8,731 nucleotides of DNA from Candidatus Sumerlaeota bacterium. Its GTDB lineage: Bacteria; UBP6; UBA1177. How positions within the stretch are numbered: position 1 is the first letter of the stretch; each line of letters begins with the position of its first letter. The notes beneath the pieces were generated by a model. It was not told where the DNA came from. It did not search any database and was given only the letters and a program-made list of their open reading frames with translations. This document shows positions 7,272 to 8,731 of the stretch, piece by piece. The stretch is from positions 1-8,731 of the forward strand of contig SLGQ01000002.1 in assembly GCA_007136595.1 (NCBI GenBank), in the 5' to 3' direction. A program made the translations under genes and the position numbers.

Positions 7272-7301
7272 ATTGTATATTAGCGTGCAACTCTGTGTCA
7301 A
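7272..7301 (-). promoter_or_regulatory. Sigma70-type promoter for pdaD-speE
   Basis: On the minus strand TTGACA (7301-7296) is followed by 18 bases and TACAAT (7277-7272, 5 of 6 matches). An overlapping TATACA at 16-base spacing is an alternative -10. The predicted start near 7265 leaves about 30 untranslated bases before the ATG at 7235. Confidence 0.55.
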
Positions 7302-7330
7302 TCATTTTTTTCTTTAAAAACATTTTTAAT

Positions 7331-7358
7331 TTGAAAACAGTAAAATAGCGGTTATATT
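7331..7358 (+). promoter_or_regulatory. Sigma70-type promoter for speD
   Basis: TTGAAA (7331-7336), a 16-base spacer and TATATT (7353-7358) make a plausible promoter facing speD, with transcription starting near 7365, about 30 bases before the TTG start. Its -35 box lies 30 bases from the -35 box of the divergent pdaD promoter, so both could share a regulator. No inverted-repeat operator was seen between them. Confidence 0.45.
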
Positions 7359-7385
7359 GTATGCGGCTTTTTTAATTATGTTGTC

Positions 7386-7390
7386 GGAGG
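7386..7390 (+). promoter_or_regulatory. Ribosome binding site deciding a TTG start for speD
   Basis: GGAGG lies 5 nt before the in-frame TTG at 7396. Neither the ATG at 7378 nor the TTG at 7357 has a comparable site, so this one decides the start. Confidence 0.65.
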
Positions 7391-7395
7391 ATAAT

Positions 7396-8232
7396 TTGGC
7401 TAAACCAAGAAAAAAAAGCAATAACAAAGGAAAACTGAGGCTTTACGGCTTTAATAATCTCACAAAATCTTTAAGCTTCAATATTTATGATGTCTGTTAC
7501 GCTGAAACACCCGAAGACAGGAAAGCTTATATTGAATATATCGATGAGGAATATAATTCTGACAGATTGACAAGCATTCTTGAACAAGTTGCGGACATCA
7601 TCGGAGCTAACATCCTTAACATTGCAAAACAGGATTACCATCCTCAGGGGGCAAGTGTTACAGTTCTCATCTCAGAAGAAAAGATCGTTGAGTGCGGAAC
7701 AGCTATTGATGAAGAACTTGACGGGAACGGAGGTGATGTTGTCATGCACCTTGACAAATCCCATCTGACAGTTCATACATATCCCGAAAGTCATCCTGAA
7801 AACGGAATAAGCACTTTCAGGGTTGACATCGATGTTTCGACATGCGGCAAAATATCTCCTCTTAACGCTTTGAATTTTCTCCTTGACTCTTTTGAAAGCG
7901 ATATTGTAAACCTTGATTACAGAGTGAGAGGTTTTACAAGAAGAGTTGACGGAAATAAGATATTTATGGATCATAAGCTCAATTCCATACAGAATTTCAT
8001 ATCTGAAGAAACTCTTTCAAGATACCATTCAGTTGATCTTAATGTCTATCAGGATAATATTTTCCACACAAAAATGATCCTCAGAGATTTTGATCTTAAC
8101 AACTATCTTTTCGGAGTTGAAGAATCTCAGCTTAACACATACAAAAAAAGAAAGATAATAAAAAGATTGAAAAAAGAGATCAATGAAATTTTCTACGCAA
8201 GGAACATCCCCAATATTCCTATCATTTACTGA
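7396..8232 (+). CDS. speD: S-adenosylmethionine decarboxylase proenzyme, class 1A
   Basis: SpeD decarboxylates SAM to supply the aminopropyl donor for SpeE. The protein (278 residues from TTG 7396) follows the E. coli-type enzyme (264 residues) closely. It opens with KLRLYGFNNLTKSLSFNIYD and continues with IGANILNIAKQDYHPQGASV, then HLDKSHLTVHTYPESHP and DYRVRGFTRR. Autocleavage at K121-S122 turns S122 into the pyruvoyl group; the later catalytic Cys lies in VSTCGKISP (C150). Most of the extra length is a basic Lys-rich N-terminal stretch of about 12 residues. GGAGG 5 nt ahead supports the TTG start; a longer form from ATG 7378 would add MLSEDN before the Leu encoded by that TTG, with no binding site. 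The gene is divergent from pdaD-speE, which completes the donor side of spermidine synthesis. Confidence 0.97.
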   Translation: MAKPRKKSNNKGKLRLYGFNNLTKSLSFNIYDVCYAETPEDRKAYIEYIDEEYNSDRLTSILEQVADIIGANILNIAKQDYHPQGASVTVLISEEKIVECGTAIDEELDGNGGDVVMHLDKSHLTVHTYPESHPENGISTFRVDIDVSTCGKISPLNALNFLLDSFESDIVNLDYRVRGFTRRVDGNKIFMDHKLNSIQNFISEETLSRYHSVDLNVYQDNIFHTKMILRDFDLNNYLFGVEESQLNTYKKRKIIKRLKKEINEIFYARNIPNIPIIY

Positions 8233-8373
8233 CATCTGAAGCAGGTTCTGATTTATAAAGCCGAATCACTTACTTCATACTTTTTGTGTTTAGCTCTTTA
8301 CAAAATTGATAAATCGTTTAGATTTAGTTTTGGTAATGTGTAATGTCGTTCTGAAACATTTAGGGGGTTACTG

Positions 8374-8731
8374 ATGAAAACGGCAACTTTGATCATTTTT
8401 TTATTTTCAGTTTTTTTTCTGTTTAATTCATGCATCACAGATGAAGGTATGACTTGCGTAAACCTTTGGGACTGCGAAGTGGGATATGAATGTGTTGACG
8501 GATACTGCCAACCAACCGATAAGGGAGGCAGCGGAGATACCGGAGATACAGGAACGACTGGAGATACAGGAACTACCGGAGATACAGGAACGACTGGAGA
8601 TACAGGAGATACTGGAGACACTGGAGACACTGGAGACACTGGAGACACTGGAGACACTGGAGACACTGGAGACACTGGAGACACTGGAGACACTGGAGAC
8701 ACTGGAGACACTGGAGACACTGGAGACACTG
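8374..8731 (+). CDS. Lipoprotein with Cys-rich motif and collagen-like (GDT)n tract, partial
   Basis: The reading frame starts at ATG 8374, with AGGGGG about 6 nt upstream, and stays open to the window end, so the C-terminus is missing (119 residues seen). Residues 1-19 form a hydrophobic signal peptide ending LFNSC, a slightly atypical lipobox (Phe at -3) that would lipidate C20. A small Cys-rich segment follows with the pattern C-x5-C-x5-C-x4-C (C28, C34, C40, C45; includes CEVGYECVDGYCQP), of a kind common in surface proteins of deltaproteobacteria. From residue 54 the chain is strictly Gly-X-Thr: GDT and GTT triplets, then GDT alone. This is the Gly-X-Y periodicity of collagen-like proteins and resembles the GDTGTT units of Bacillus BclA, but without proline. 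A surface-exposed stalk or adhesin role is inferred; no folded effector domain is visible. Confidence 0.85.
   Translation, partial: MKTATLIIFLFSVFFLFNSCITDEGMTCVNLWDCEVGYECVDGYCQPTDKGGSGDTGDTGTTGDTGTTGDTGTTGDTGDTGDTGDTGDTGDTGDTGDTGDTGDTGDTGDTGDTGDTGDT
8533..8731 (+). repeat. In-frame 9-bp tandem repeat array coding Gly-Asp-Thr/Gly-Thr-Thr
   Basis: From 8533 the DNA has period 9. The proximal part is varied (GGAGATACA, GGAACGACT, GGAACTACC) and shows an 18-bp GDT-GTT alternation three times. From 8614 the unit GGAGACACT is repeated 13 times without a mismatch, to 8730, and continues past the window. Because the unit is 9 bp, copy changes keep the frame. Confidence 0.97.

Noticed and set aside
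8233..8373. Possible terminator and promoter between speD and the lipoprotein gene
   Set aside because: TGAAG and CTTCA near a T-run are separated by about 30 bases, and the TTGATA/TAATGT pair has 22-base spacing; neither is convincing.
8298..8729. Long minus-strand open frame encoding Ser-Pro-Val repeats
   Set aside because: It is the antisense of the (GGAGACACT)n array, which cannot contain stops in this frame. The plus strand has a ribosome binding site, signal peptide and Cys motif, so the plus frame is the real gene.

Overview
The window reads as a fragment of a low-GC, Gram-negative-type bacterial chromosome. Housekeeping and metabolic genes make up nearly all of it. Lineage cannot be fixed from the sequence. 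The class 1A (proteobacterial-type) S-adenosylmethionine decarboxylase, the RNase Y/YmdB pair, and a surface lipoprotein with a small Cys-rich motif plus Gly-X-Thr repeats would suit a deltaproteobacterium-like organism or a neighbouring candidate phylum. That placement is inference. No CRISPR array, tRNA, rRNA, insertion sequence or phage gene was seen.

Left part (1-2870): the C-terminal end of a TPR-like protein on the + strand converges, with only 3 bases between stop codons, on a minus-strand pair: rny (RNase Y, membrane-anchored endoribonuclease) and the YmdB-type metallophosphoesterase. This pair is commonly linked in bacteria. Upstream of rny, on the minus strand, lies a near-ideal sigma70-type promoter. 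It is followed by a leader of about 195 nt with four hairpins and three copies of TCCGG, which could pair in mutually exclusive ways. This leader is the most interesting non-coding stretch.

Middle part (3173-5847): a 79-residue HMA-fold metal-binding protein, then a 12-TM-type major facilitator transporter with a peptide-transporter-like first helix. The transporter's end overlaps the start of a short-chain dehydrogenase, so those two are probably translationally coupled.

Right part (5907-8232): a polyamine biosynthesis island with two divergent units. Leftward run pdaD-like pyruvoyl arginine decarboxylase and speE (spermidine synthase), whose stop and start codons abut. Rightward runs speD. 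The roughly 160-base intergenic space holds a recognisable promoter in each direction. Both decarboxylases make their own pyruvoyl cofactor. Arginine gives agmatine, SAM gives decarboxylated SAM, and SpeE joins the aminopropyl group to an amine acceptor. No agmatinase or agmatine deiminase gene is in the window, so the route between agmatine and spermidine is open.

Right edge (8374-8731): the start of a lipoprotein with a Cys-rich mini-domain and a collagen-like (Gly-Asp-Thr)n tract. At the DNA level the tract ends in 13 identical 9-bp units running off the window. I found no clear evidence of an undescribed multi-gene system. The best leads are the rny leader, the collagen-like lipoprotein array and the doubly pyruvoyl-dependent polyamine island.
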